Shown piece after piece: positions 1 to 8,571 of a DNA stretch of 64,000 bases. The stretch lies in NCBI RefSeq assembly GCF_900114745.1, contig NZ_FOUB01000017.1, positions 1 to 64,000 of the forward strand. Reading direction: 5' to 3'. Position 1 is the stretch's first letter. Each line of letters starts with the position of its first letter. The notes under the pieces were generated by a model. It saw nothing but the letters and a program-made list of their open reading frames with translations. It searched no databases and had not been told where the DNA came from. This DNA is from Nitrosomonas communis. GTDB lineage: Bacteria; Pseudomonadota; Gammaproteobacteria; Burkholderiales; Nitrosomonadaceae. The position numbers were made by a program, and so were the translations under genes.

Positions 1-205
1 AGATCAATCTTGCGTTGGCGAAACCCTTGAGGTTTACGATGGATGTTCTTAACCCAACGCGTCACGCTCGCCACGCCAACATCAAACCGGGCCGCAACCT
101 CGGCTATCGTAAGTCCTTTTTTCTCTCTGACAGACAGGACTTTACGGCGGAAATCCAGTGAATAGGCCATCTCTAAATTATAATCAAAATTATCTGGTTG
201 TGCTA
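1..205 (-). mobile_element. IS630-family element, 5' end, cut by window edge
   Basis: This is the right-hand end of an IS630-type insertion sequence on the minus strand. A transposase start (ATG at 170-168) is followed by 56 readable codons of an N-terminal helix-turn-helix domain (MAYSLDFRRKVLSVREKKG...) before the window ends. The outer end (tagcacaaccagata..., up to 205) resembles the end of the complete IS630 copy at 1957-2839, and a TA dinucleotide follows at 206-207, the target IS630 elements use. It sits inside another transposase gene (208-1210). Whether the rest is intact cannot be seen. Confidence 0.85.
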
Positions 206-207
206 TA

Positions 208-1210
208 CCGCAACAGGTGTTTCAATAGGCTAGGCGTGTTAGCTTCGAATGCGTCTTATTCCATTCCTAAATCAAAACTGATTTTGTCGACTTCACCTTG
301 CCGTATTATTTATACTGTCTGCCGTTCGCCTTCGCGTCATTTTTGATTTGGAAATGGGATTATCCGCAATGGTGGCATACATGATACGGCCAAGCCTACC
401 CTTGGTGGACGACGGCACGAAAATCTTTCGCGTGAAGAAAAAGTTGCTTTTCTGGCGCCCTTTATAGAAAAAGCACCGGCAGGAGGCATTTTGATTGTGA
501 GCGAAATCAAGCAAGCATTGGATGCCCGCTTAAAGCGCAAAACATCGCTCGCAGCCACCTACAACCTACTGCACCGTCATGGCTGGCGCAAGCTTGCTCC
601 TGACAAGCGTCACTCCAAAGCAGACGTACTCGCTCAGGATGAGTGGAAAAAAACTTCGCGATACTCTCATAGAAATTGACCGGGCGTGGCATGCAGAAGG
701 GATACTTCGTCTGATGTTTCAGGATGAAGCTCATTTTGGGCGTGTTTCCGATACACGCCAATGTGGGTGCCCTCAACCTATCCGACCATTATGCCAAGCC
801 ATAATCACCCAGGAATATGTCTATGCTTATGCTGCTGTCTCTGTCGCTGATGATGAACTGGATATACTTATCCTGCCTCAGGTTAATAGCCATTGCAGGC
901 AGCTATTTCTGGATGAAGTAGCGTCACGTCATCCCAATGACCGGAGTATCCTGGCGCTCGATGGGGCAGGATAGCATCGTAGTCACACTCTCAAGCTTCC
1001 ACATAATCTACGCTTACTGATGCTTCCACCCTACTCACCGGAACTCAGTCCTGTAGAGAATCTTTGGGATGAGCTACGAGAGAAATTATTCCACAACCGT
1101 GTATTCGACAGCCTGGACGCACTTGAAAATCACCTGGAAGCAGCAATGCGCGATATGGAAAAGATTGTGAATGTGTCCAGTCTATCGTTGCATGGCCCTG
1201 GATTATAAAT
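208..1210 (+). pseudogene. IS630-family transposase pseudogene (winged-helix type), broken by insertions
   Basis: This is a second, distinct IS630-type transposase on the plus strand. The DDE catalytic domain is recognisable: FQDEAHFGR around 720-745, LDGAG around 955-972, and PPYSPELSPVENLWDELRE from 1025. It is dead several times over. Its N-terminal part is cut by an IS630 end at 205 and by a family-1 miniature element at 259-359. A frame change in the A-run near 653 splits the frame, a TAG replaces the expected Trp codon at 972-974, and the frame shifts again near the C-terminus. A more decayed relative lies at 62690-63380, and comparing the two fixes the miniature-element junction exactly. 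Confidence 0.88.
259..359. repeat. Miniature element family 1, copy 1
   Basis: A 101-bp miniature inverted-repeat element begins TTCCATTCCTAAATC and ends GATTTGGAAATGGGA. It is flanked by TTA on both sides (256-258 and 360-362). It interrupts the IS630 transposase pseudogene. The relative at 62.9 kb reads continuously across this point (…gttttatccgc…), so the empty site and the 3-bp TTA duplication can be read directly. It has no coding capacity. Other copies are near 1232, 8395, 18253, 18662, 26535, 30866, 34065, 46778, 49719 and 54443. Confidence 0.93.
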
Positions 1211-1231
1211 TCACTTATGAAATAGAATTGG

Positions 1232-1283
1232 AATAATACGGCAAGGTGAAGCCGACAAAGTCATTTTTGATTTAGAAATGGAA
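1232..1283. repeat. Miniature element family 1, truncated copy 2
   Basis: This is the half-element aataatacggcaaggtg... ending TTTAGAAATGGAA, in reverse orientation to copy 1. The left half, including its inverted repeat, is missing. It lies between the transposase pseudogene and the P-type ATPase pseudogene, and probably marks a deletion or recombination junction that removed the first half of the ATPase gene. Confidence 0.85.
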
Positions 1284-1289
1284 TTATCC

Positions 1290-1956
1290 CTACACAGAAC
1301 AGCGGCGACGCGAAACCACAATCATCCGTATTAATGGGCGCATCATTGCGGTGAGCAAGGGATCACCTGAGATGCTTTTCGAAATGCCCAAACTCACTTT
1401 AAGTCAGCGATCTGTCTGGTTAGCTCAAGTTAACCAGCTTGCTGCAACAAATCACAAAGTGTTGGCCTACCTACGTTGGGATATAGGTGAATTCTGGGCA
1501 GGAGTAGAACCTGACCAGAATGGCCTATTCGCTGGCCTGCTAGCTTGTGAAGATCCGATTCGTCCAGGAGTAATCAATGCAACACATCAATGCTGTGAAG
1601 CAAGTATCCGGGTCATCTGGTGAGTGGAAATCACCCAATCACGGCAGTAAGCGTTGCACGCGAAATCGTTTTGATCGACCAGCCAAATGGAGTAGTATTG
1701 GGTGATGAGCTGGTTTTGCAACTCGCGCAGGGCAACACAGCTATTCTTAAATAATTATCCGTCGTGGCACGTGCTATGCCGATGCAAAAACTGTCACTGG
1801 TGCAGGCTCTCAAGGTAAAAGGAGAGATCGTTACAGTGACAGGAGACGGTATAAACGATGTTCCTGCGCTCCAATGTGCTGATATAGGCATCGCTATGGG
1901 AGAACGCGGTACGCGCAGTGCACGAGAAGTTGCCTCCATCGTTCTGCTTCAGGATA
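1290..1956 (+). pseudogene. P-type cation-transporting ATPase pseudogene, 5' fragment (N, P domains)
   Basis: This is the remnant of the cytoplasmic nucleotide-binding and phosphorylation domains of a P-type cation ATPase. It starts mid-protein (INGRIIAVSKGSPEML at 1336-1380) without the N-terminal membrane helices or the DKTGT phosphorylation motif. A frameshift near 1617 precedes a degraded GDHP-like motif (SGNHPIT). A TAA stop at about 1752 lies before the conserved hinge (TVTGDGINDVPAL, then ADIGIAMGERGTRSA). The reading stops at LLQD, where an IS630 copy entered at 1957. The rest resumes at 2842. It is probably a calcium- or magnesium-type pump, but the substrate is unknown. Confidence 0.85.
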
Positions 1957-2839
1957 TAGTTAATCCCATAAAAATGATTCAAATTTCATAAGCGGTAAAG
2001 AGCTGCTCGATGGAACAACCCTCCCTTTTTCTGATGGCTTTGGCCTGGGCTCGTTTTGGCTCAATGTCATTAAAGTCTGGGGAATAAGACGGTAGGTATT
2101 CAAGTGTATGCCCGACATGGGCAATGGCGGTTTGGATATCCTGCCGCTTATGAAAGGTTGCGTTGTCCATGACAATCGCGCAAGCGAGCAGAAGTTTAGG
2201 CAAAAGGTCCTGCGTCACTCACGCATAGACAATGTTGGCGGTGATATGGGCTATGAACAGGCCTACGGTCAAGAGTGCCTTTCCGATCAGGGCGCCGATC
2301 ACATGGGTTCGGCCTCTTGCATGCCAATCTTTTACGTCATGGCAACGCTCACCCATTGGCGCATAGCCATGCGTGCGCGGCATGTCGTGAGCAAAGCCGC
2401 TTTCATTAAGGTAGACGATGACGCGACCTTCGCGTTCATAGCCTTCAATTTTTTGCTGGAAGATACGCCACTCTTCTTCGCTGGCTTTGGGGTGACGCAG
2501 GCTTTTTTTTATAAGTCACGCCTAGACGCTTTAACGCGTGATTGATGCCCTGCGTACTAACTCCAAGCCGTTTGGCGCGCTCATACTGATACGCGTCCAG
2601 ATAATTCTTGACGTCTTGCGCCAACATTTCCCTGTCAATCTTAGTTGCAGGCTTGTTACGGGTTGTCTTGGGATCGGGAGTTTTGATCCAACGCATCACG
2701 CTGGCCATACCTACACCAAAATGCTTGTCTACTTGCGCGATTGAGAGGTTCTCCTTCTCTCGAACAGATAATACTTTACGGCGAAATGATATCGGATAGG
2801 TCATCGGTAAATTATAATCAATTTATAGGAGATATGCTA
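1957..2839 (-). mobile_element. IS630-family insertion sequence (883 bp) with TA duplication
   Basis: This is a complete but dead IS630 element. The ends are imperfect inverted repeats of about 30 bp (tagttaatcccataaaaatg at the left; the complement of the right end reads tagcatatctcctataaatt). A TA on each side (1955-1956, 2840-2841) is the target duplication. Removing the element restores the ATPase frame exactly (…LLQD-NFNTIVRAI…). The transposase lies on the minus strand, nearly filling the element. Confidence 0.92.
1979..2804 (-). pseudogene. IS630 transposase, frameshifted and with a mutated catalytic Asp
   Basis: The N-terminal helix-turn-helix part starts at ATG 2804 (MTYPISFRRKVLSVREKEN) and runs to an A8 tract near 2510. 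There the frame shifts by one base; with one A fewer it continues as KKSLRHPKASEEEW. The DDE domain follows: YLNESGFAHD, where the first catalytic Asp of the family (YLDESGF) is Asn; MDNATFHKR; and YLPSYSPDFNDIEP. An in-frame TGA before VTQDLLPKL, near 2219, breaks it again. Three independent lesions make this copy inactive. A programmed shift is unlikely because it would need +1 slippage and would not repair the other two lesions. Confidence 0.88.
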
Positions 2840-2841
2840 TA

Positions 2842-3484
2842 ACTTCAATACTATCGTGCGCGCGATCACCGAAGGCCGGCAGTTATTCTGCAATCTCCAG
2901 CTCGGTTTTCAGTACATCCTGCTCATGCACATCCCTCTGGTGGTTACAGTGATTTTTATTCCATTGATAGGCCATCCCATTCTGTATTTACCCATTCACA
3001 TCGTATGGTATGAAACTATCATTTATCCCACCGCACTGCTGGTATTTCAAGAATTGCCGACCCAGGGGCCATTAAAACCTGTTCGTAAACGGCAGGCGCC
3101 CGTTTTTTTTCGCATGCTGAATGGAGTTTGATTGCAATTATTGGTATTTTGCTCATACTCTTTACTCTATAGAGCTATCACCGTGGTTTGTTTCCTGGCC
3201 CAAATATCGAACATGTCCGGGCGATGACAATAGTCGTCCTCAGCCGCACCAACGTTTCGGTGATTGCCCTGTTAAGTAGGTTACGCACTTTCAGTGCCCG
3301 ACTGATTACATGCTTAGCGCTGATATGCTCAGTTTTGCTGGTACAGACCCCGTGGTTTGCATCTTATCTTTCGCTTCAGCCACTCCATCTGGATGATTGG
3401 CAAATTGCCGCAATTGGCGGATTCCTCTGCGTCACCCTGCCTATCATCCTCTTTTCCCTCGGAGGTAAGTTAAAATGGAATTAA
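2842..3484 (+). pseudogene. P-type cation-transporting ATPase pseudogene, 3' fragment (C-terminal membrane domain)
   Basis: This continues the ATPase interrupted by the IS630 copy. NFNTIVRAITEGRQLFCN is followed by membrane helices (YILLMHIPLVVTVIFIPLIG, then the conserved LPIHIVWYE loop). A frame break near 3131 (TGA after MLNGV) precedes the last helices (LITCLALICSVLLVQ; IAAIGGFLCVTLPIILFSLG). The gene's TAA stop at 3482-3484 is also the left target duplication of a family-2 miniature element. With the 5' fragment this gives at least three inactivating lesions. Confidence 0.85.
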
Positions 3485-3568
3485 GGGCGCCTCTAAAAAT
3501 TCATATTTCATCACAATACGTTGTTGTTCTCGCTTCGTTGTTTATAACTCTAATTTTTAGAGGTGCCC
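3485..3568. repeat. Miniature element family 2, short copy (84 bp)
   Basis: The terminal inverted repeats are GGGCGCCTCTAAAAATTC at the left and the complement of aatttttagaggtgccc at the right. TAA flanks both sides (3482-3484, 3569-3571). It is an internally deleted version of the copies at 28719 and 38687. The left TAA doubles as the ATPase stop codon. Confidence 0.85.
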
Positions 3569-3703
3569 TAAAGATAAAATCAAGTAGCGTAAATCTCTAT
3601 CAAATCAAAAGGCATAAGAGTTTTAATCGCCGTAACTTCATCAGAGTAGTATTAGGCGTCAATGTTCAAGACATAATGGTCCTATAAATAACTACACCTT
3701 TAT

Positions 3704-4252
3704 TCACTCCGGCAGATGATGTTTACCGACACTGACCCGCTTGGCTTGTGGAGTTTCGGCTCCCAACTCCTCTATGAACTTGACTTCATTACCCACCTGC
3801 AAAAGATCAAAGCTTGGATCGATAACATTATCGCGATGAAAATAACGTTCGACGTCGTCCTGTCCTCTAATGAAACCATAACCTTCTTCATAAAAGATAC
3901 GCGCAACGTGCCCAATCTGATCAACAGCATGTGCTTTAGTTTTAAGCTGCATGCGACGCACATGATCCTCAAGCTGACGCTTGGCAGCATCGAAAGCATC
4001 GCGCAAGGCTACATACGGATCTTGATGATGATCGCGGTTAACCACAATATCGCTGCCGGGCACACCGATATTGATGCGGACATTGAACTCTTTCCCTTGA
4101 TGATGATGCTTATGCGGCATTTCGACTACTACATGGCAGGAAACAACGCGATCAAAAAAGTTTTCGAGCTTTTCCACTTTGTCGCGAATATGCGCTTCTA
4201 GTGCATCGGAAGCAGGGATATCGCGTATGGTGATTTGTAGTGGGCTTTGCAT
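3704..4252 (-). CDS. Ribosome hibernation factor (HPF/RaiA family) fused to a cold-shock domain
   Basis: This 182-residue protein has two domains. Residues 1-105 match the S30AE/HPF-RaiA ribosome-associated fold (IRDIPASDALEAHIRDKVEKLE, with the His-rich HKHHHQG loop and a conserved region up to DAFDAAKRQLEDHVRR). Residues about 112-175 form a cold-shock-like nucleic-acid-binding domain (ARIFYEEGYGFIRGQDD, YFHRDNVI). HPF proteins bind the 30S decoding centre in stationary phase. The fused CSD replaces the dimerisation tail of long HPF and probably adds RNA contact. The next gene upstream on the same strand is the CBS-domain protein, 35 bp away, suggesting a shared stress transcript. An SD-like GGAGAA precedes the ATG. 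Confidence 0.88.
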   Translation of the reverse strand: MQSPLQITIRDIPASDALEAHIRDKVEKLENFFDRVVSCHVVVEMPHKHHHQGKEFNVRINIGVPGSDIVVNRDHHQDPYVALRDAFDAAKRQLEDHVRRMQLKTKAHAVDQIGHVARIFYEEGYGFIRGQDDVERYFHRDNVIDPSFDLLQVGNEVKFIEELGAETPQAKRVSVGKHHLPE

Positions 4253-4287
4253 AATATTGTTCTCCTTCCATAGTTCATCTTTAATTA

Positions 4288-4740
4288 CTAGCGGCGAATA
4301 CCCGCCTCCTTTTGCTGCTCGTGTGCCATGAGCTTAACGAGTGCATCTAGCTCCTCAGATAATAATCCTAACAAATCATCGAGCGTAACAATACCGATCA
4401 ACGTATTATTATCATCCACTACAGGCAAACGACGTACCCCCTTGACACGCATATATTGAATTGATTCAAATATACCCGTATTTTCCTTTACACTAGCAAA
4501 ATCAGAGACCATAATATCACCAACAGTGATAGCGTTAGTATCGAGTTCCGGTGCAATAACTTCCATGACCAAATCGCGGTCAGTCACAATACCGACCGGC
4601 ACTCGTTTCCCTTCTCTCCCATCATCGATTACCATTACATCTCCAACATGGTGCTGGCGCATCAGCTTAGCTGCCTGTAATACGGTATCATCACGTTGAG
4701 CAACGACGACTTCACGTTTACAAATTTCACCTATAGGCAT
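4288..4740 (-). CDS. CBS-domain pair protein
   Basis: This 150-residue protein consists of two CBS domains: about 5-65 (VGDVMVIDDG...VPVGIVTDRDLV) and about 75-130 (RLPVVDDNNTLIGIVTLDDLL). No enzyme or transporter domain is attached. Stand-alone CBS pairs bind adenosine nucleotides (AMP, ATP, NAD) and act as energy sensors. The partner here is unknown. It lies directly upstream of the hibernation-factor gene on the same strand, which fits an energy- or starvation-linked role. An AGGT sequence precedes the start. Confidence 0.85.
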   Translation of the reverse strand: MPIGEICKREVVVAQRDDTVLQAAKLMRQHHVGDVMVIDDGREGKRVPVGIVTDRDLVMEVIAPELDTNAITVGDIMVSDFASVKENTGIFESIQYMRVKGVRRLPVVDDNNTLIGIVTLDDLLGLLSEELDALVKLMAHEQQKEAGIRR

Positions 4741-4784
4741 GTTATTTACCTCTCATCTATGGTTAATTTTTCTAAATTAGAATA

Positions 4785-5031
4785 CTTTATTTAGTATGAG
4801 GAATTTTCGGATCCTCAGTGCCTGAAGGGCAAGACTCTTCCGCTAATTCTTTACACTTTTCAGCTTAAGTTTTTTTACATTAGGCGCACGTGGATCATCA
4901 GCAGGGTAAATCTTCTCTGCAGCTGCTTAACTTTCTTCAGCAGCACTAGACTCAGGCTTTAGTTCCATTGGTTCACCACAACCGGTAAGAGCCAACGATA
5001 GAAAGGCGATAATAACGACGAGATAGCTCAT
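4785..5031 (-). pseudogene. Small lipoprotein gene, prematurely stopped and frameshifted
   Basis: A strong ribosome binding site (AAAGGAGA) precedes ATG at 5031-5029. The product starts MSYLVVIIAFLSLALTGC, a signal peptide with an L-T-G-C lipobox, then an acidic tail. It meets TAA at 4929-4927 after 34 residues (…SSAAEES). Beyond the stop, readable sequence continues (AAAEKIYPADDPRAPNVKKL) and, after a one-base shift, KCKELAEESCPSGTEDPK to a TAA near 4785. The ancestral protein was probably about 80 residues. The 34-residue lipopeptide could still be made. The function is unknown. Confidence 0.6.
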
Positions 5032-5304
5032 CTCCAATCTCCTTTATTAAAAGTTGAAAACTCGAAAAAGTGATTTAGCTTTCATACATACAATCTGCAA
5101 TCAGGCTATACTTTTATCTTTATTAAGTTTATATTTGTGCCGTTAGAGATATGATTAATCTATCCAAAAAAGAGAAAGAATTAAATACGTGCAGACACGT
5201 ATAGGCATATCCTTATTCTGTATTGATTGATAGATGCAAGCTGTTTTTGTTTTTTGTCGTAGACTGTATTTATTCAGAACACGAATCTAATCATTAAACA
5301 TACT

Positions 5305-6801
5305 GTGATTGACTCATTTACAGGGCTAAGTTTTCAAACACTGCTCAATGCAGTATCAGATGCTATATTGTTAACCGATGATTCGGATCACATTGTGCTA
5401 ACAAATGTGGCCGCACAACAGCTATTCGGTTATGTAGATCATGAACTTTGTGGTCTAGCGATCGAAGAACTCATCCCCCCTCACTATCGGGATCTTTATC
5501 AGTACTACCGTGAAGTTTATTTAGGCAAGCCATGGAAACGCGACATAGGGAATGACAGGACGCTGGTTGTCTTAACTCGAGACAAACAGGAGCTGAAGGT
5601 AAATATTGGTCTGAATCCCCTGACAGCCCACGATCGATTTTATATTTTAATCACACTGAATATTAGTGATCGACGTCGTCAGGCAGAAGTCGCGCTGAAA
5701 GTTAGTGAAGAACGGTTGTGGCTAGCCAAACAAGCAGCAGCATTGGGCGTTCTTGATTTCGACTTAGAAAACAACGTCATACACATTGATAAACGGATGC
5801 GCGAGCTCTGGGGTTGCGGAACTGAGAAAATCATGACTTATGAGAAATTTATCCGCGCGATTCATCCCAAAGATTATGCCACTCACCAAGCCGCTTTTGA
5901 GAAAGCCATGGATCCTGCTGGAGATGGTCACTATCTTGCAGAATTTCGTGTTATTAATGCTGCTGATGGATTTGAGCGTTGGATTACCATAACCGGGCAA
6001 GTCCACTTTGAAATAAGGCGCGCAAATCGCCTTGTCGGCATGGCGCGCGATATCACTAAACGCAAAACACTCGAGAAAGAACTTCAAATGCAGCGCGCTG
6101 AATCAGAAGTGCTTTTTAAGCAGCAAGTAGCGATTCATACGGCTTCTGCCATTGCCCATGAGCTAAATCAACCGCTTACTGCAATTTCTGCATATAGTGA
6201 AGTCACATTGCGCGCAATGGAAAGTGAGGCTTTCAATATTGACGAAGTAAGACAGATGCTTGAAAACTGTGTCAAACAATCTCAACATGCTGGTCGCAGG
6301 CTGCACGAACTGGTTGCCTTTCTGCAAAAAGGAGAAATGGTTACTGAAAAACTCAGTCTGAATGAAATGGTAATGGATGCTTTAAAAATTGCCCACAGCG
6401 AAGGCTATAACGATTTCCATCACGTGTTACATTTGGAACCCAATCTTCCTGCAGTGCTTGCCAATCGTCTTCATATACAAAAAACCCTGGTAAATCTATT
6501 GATAAATGCTGTGGAATCAATGCGCGCAGCGAATGTCTCATCCCCTGCAATTACGATTGCCATCAGCACATTAAACGAAAAAAACTTAGCCACGGTCTCA
6601 GTACGTGATACTGGCCCTGGAATTGATCAAGAAATAGTCCGGTATATTTTTGATCCCTTCTTCACAACAAAACCAACAGGGATCGGCATGGGATTGTCGA
6701 TCAGTCGCGCCCTCATTGAGGCTAATGGCGGTCAGCTCTGGCTTGATCCGGATACCACGGAGGGTGCTAAATTTAACTTCACGCTACCTTTTGCATCATG
6801 A
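5305..6801 (+). CDS. PAS-PAS sensor histidine kinase (FixL/NtrY-like)
   Basis: This is a 498-residue cytoplasmic kinase with GTG start and no membrane segment. There are two PAS domains (about 8-125 and 135-255, the second ending in ARDITKRK), a short coiled coil, then HisKA with the phospho-acceptor His285 in AHELNQPLTAISAYSEV. The ATPase domain has the N box (NLLINAVESM), G1 (DTGPGID), F (DPFFTTKPTG) and G2 (GMGLSISRA). Its stop overlaps the start of the FixJ-type regulator by 4 bp, so the two are co-translated. The architecture resembles FixL, but no heme-ligating His can be assigned in either PAS, so the signal is unknown. Confidence 0.9.
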   Translation: MIDSFTGLSFQTLLNAVSDAILLTDDSDHIVLTNVAAQQLFGYVDHELCGLAIEELIPPHYRDLYQYYREVYLGKPWKRDIGNDRTLVVLTRDKQELKVNIGLNPLTAHDRFYILITLNISDRRRQAEVALKVSEERLWLAKQAAALGVLDFDLENNVIHIDKRMRELWGCGTEKIMTYEKFIRAIHPKDYATHQAAFEKAMDPAGDGHYLAEFRVINAADGFERWITITGQVHFEIRRANRLVGMARDITKRKTLEKELQMQRAESEVLFKQQVAIHTASAIAHELNQPLTAISAYSEVTLRAMESEAFNIDEVRQMLENCVKQSQHAGRRLHELVAFLQKGEMVTEKLSLNEMVMDALKIAHSEGYNDFHHVLHLEPNLPAVLANRLHIQKTLVNLLINAVESMRAANVSSPAITIAISTLNEKNLATVSVRDTGPGIDQEIVRYIFDPFFTTKPTGIGMGLSISRALIEANGGQLWLDPDTTEGAKFNFTLPFAS

Positions 6802-7421
6802 CTTCTCAACACTTCATTGTTTTCATCGTGGATGATGAGCCAGCAGTAAGAGATTCCTTGGCCCTTCTGCTCAAACAGGAAGGAATCTGTGTACAGACTT
6901 TTGAAAATGCAGAAAGCTTTCTAAGTGCTTATCAACCTGATTACAAAGGTTGCATTATTCTTGATGTACGCATGCCCGGAATAGATGGCATGCAGCTTCA
7001 GGAAAAACTCTTAAATTGTAAAAATATAATGCCCATTATATTTCTTACTGGGCATGGTGATATCCCTATGAGTGTCAGAGCAATCAAAGCGGGTGCAATT
7101 GATTTTCTAACCAAACCCATTACCCGCGTAAAACTTCTTGCCTCCATTCAATCAGCTTTTCTTGAAAGTGAAAAACTAATAGAAGCGAATAAACATAATC
7201 AGGATGCGCTATCACGCTTATCAAGCCTCACGAAACGTGAGTATGAAGTTATGATGATTGCTATTCAGGGATATCACAACAAGGAAATTGCATCTCGTCT
7301 CGGTATCAGCTTTCGCACGGTAGAAATTCACAGATCCAATATCATGCACAAGACAGGCGCAATCAATCTGCTTGATCTTGCACGTATTGCCTATGAAAGT
7401 GGATTAAACACCTCAACATAA
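6798..7421 (+). CDS. FixJ-family response regulator (receiver + LuxR HTH)
   Basis: This 207-residue regulator has a receiver domain at 1-120 with acidic pair D12-D13, phospho-acceptor D56 (ILDVRMPG), Thr in FLTGHGD and Lys in FLTKPI. A LuxR/NarL-type helix-turn-helix follows at about 140-200 (LTKREYEVMMIAIQGYHNKE, SFRTVEIHRSNIM). It is the cognate output of the upstream kinase (ATGA overlap). FixJ-type regulators activate transcription when phosphorylated. Likely targets cannot be named, though the nitroreductase gene begins 140 bp downstream on the same strand. Confidence 0.92.
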   Translation: MTSQHFIVFIVDDEPAVRDSLALLLKQEGICVQTFENAESFLSAYQPDYKGCIILDVRMPGIDGMQLQEKLLNCKNIMPIIFLTGHGDIPMSVRAIKAGAIDFLTKPITRVKLLASIQSAFLESEKLIEANKHNQDALSRLSSLTKREYEVMMIAIQGYHNKEIASRLGISFRTVEIHRSNIMHKTGAINLLDLARIAYESGLNTST

Positions 7422-7561
7422 CGCTGTGCTTTGCCAGCACTAGCTCAACGTCACCTCTACAGTAAGCAGCCAAGGATATATATACGTATTTATACGGATA
7501 GCCTCTCGCAGCGATTCTTGATACGGTAACCCAAACAAGATTTGCAATAGAGGAGTGAGCT

Positions 7562-8137
7562 ATGCAAGAAACACAGGTTGAAATGACTGTTTTTGAGGCA
7601 ATTCTAGCTAGGCGCTGTGTTCGTAGTTATACTGAGCAAGTAGTTGACTTGGACGCTATACACATACTGCTAGAAGCCGCTATACATGGTCCTACAGCAC
7701 TACATGAGGAACCATGGACATTTGCCATCATTCGCGATAAGCAGCTATTAAAATATATTTCAGATTATGCCAAACCTCTGTTTGTTGAAGAACTTCGAAG
7801 AACAGGACGCGCCCCCGGTTCCTTTACTGAACCTGATTTCAATATTTTCTACGAAGCGAATACGCTGATTCTGATTTGTTCGAAACAAACCGGGTTTTTT
7901 GTAGCTGCGGATTGCTGGCTGGCAGCCGAGAATCTGATGCTGGCAGCATGTGCCATGAAATTGGGGAGCTGTGTGATCGATGCTGCATTGACCGCTTTAA
8001 ATGCGCCAGATATCAAGGTTAAATTAAATATTCCGGAAGAATTTTCCATTATTGTCCCGATTATTCTTGGTTACCCAAATGGGGAGACGCCACCTACTCG
8101 CAGAAGGAAACCTATTATTATAACGCTAACCAGTTAA
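7562..8137 (+). CDS. Nitroreductase-family flavoprotein
   Basis: This is a 191-residue member of the FMN-dependent nitroreductase superfamily. The N-terminal ILARRCVRSYTEQ is the FMN-phosphate-binding RRSVR-type motif. The central part (AAIHGPTALHEEPWTFAIIRD) and the C-terminal LGYPNGETPP also match. Members reduce nitro groups, quinones or flavins with NAD(P)H, but the substrate here is unknown. A GAGGAG ribosome binding site precedes the ATG. The upstream gap (7422-7561) could carry a promoter controlled by the adjacent two-component system, but no operator was identified. Confidence 0.85.
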   Translation: MQETQVEMTVFEAILARRCVRSYTEQVVDLDAIHILLEAAIHGPTALHEEPWTFAIIRDKQLLKYISDYAKPLFVEELRRTGRAPGSFTEPDFNIFYEANTLILICSKQTGFFVAADCWLAAENLMLAACAMKLGSCVIDAALTALNAPDIKVKLNIPEEFSIIVPIILGYPNGETPPTRRRKPIIITLTS

Positions 8138-8394
8138 CTGTTTGGTTTCATGTAAACCAAACAAGTTATCTCTGCTCTTTCAGGAATTCGGAAATTCAAA
8201 AAGCTATCCCATTTGAATGGTCATACCATGTGAATAGTACGAACATATACTCACGATTTTTGTAGAATATACTCCAAGCAATCGAAGAAGTATGAGCCTG
8301 AACTCTACTCCCATTTGTGCAATAGTCGAGATCAGAAAAGCTATGCAACAGTTTGTCAGGAGTTATTGCTAGACGAGTGTTCGATAAGATTTAA
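8138..8394. other. Intergenic stretch before miniature element
   Basis: There is no convincing reading frame, RNA gene or terminator between the nitroreductase stop and the family-1 element at 8395. After that element, only about 75 bp separate it from the next gene. Confidence 0.5.
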
Positions 8395-8495
8395 TTCCAT
8401 TTCCAAATCAAAACTGACTTTGTCGGTTTCACCTTGCCGTATTATTTATACTGTCTGCGGCTCGCTTTCGCGTCAATTTTGATTTGGAAATGGAA
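8395..8495. repeat. Miniature element family 1, copy 3
   Basis: This is a 101-bp full-length copy, TTCCATTTCCAAATCAAAA to TTTTGATTTGGAAATGGAA. TAA flanks both sides (8392-8394, 8496-8498). It sits 76 bp upstream of the glycosyltransferase start and could influence its expression. Confidence 0.95.
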
Positions 8496-8571
8496 TAAGA
8501 CCGTATTCACAATACCAGAGGTAAGCTGCATATAAATCCTATCCACGAAACGTAAACTGATCGAATTCTAA

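Noticed and set aside
2505-2520. Programmed frameshift in the IS630 A8 tract
   Set aside because: It would require a +1 shift, and the element also carries an in-frame stop and a mutated catalytic Asp, so decay is the simpler explanation.
5305-6801. Heme-binding oxygen sensor (FixL) assignment
   Set aside because: Neither PAS domain shows a convincing heme-ligating His; only the general FixL-like layout is claimed.
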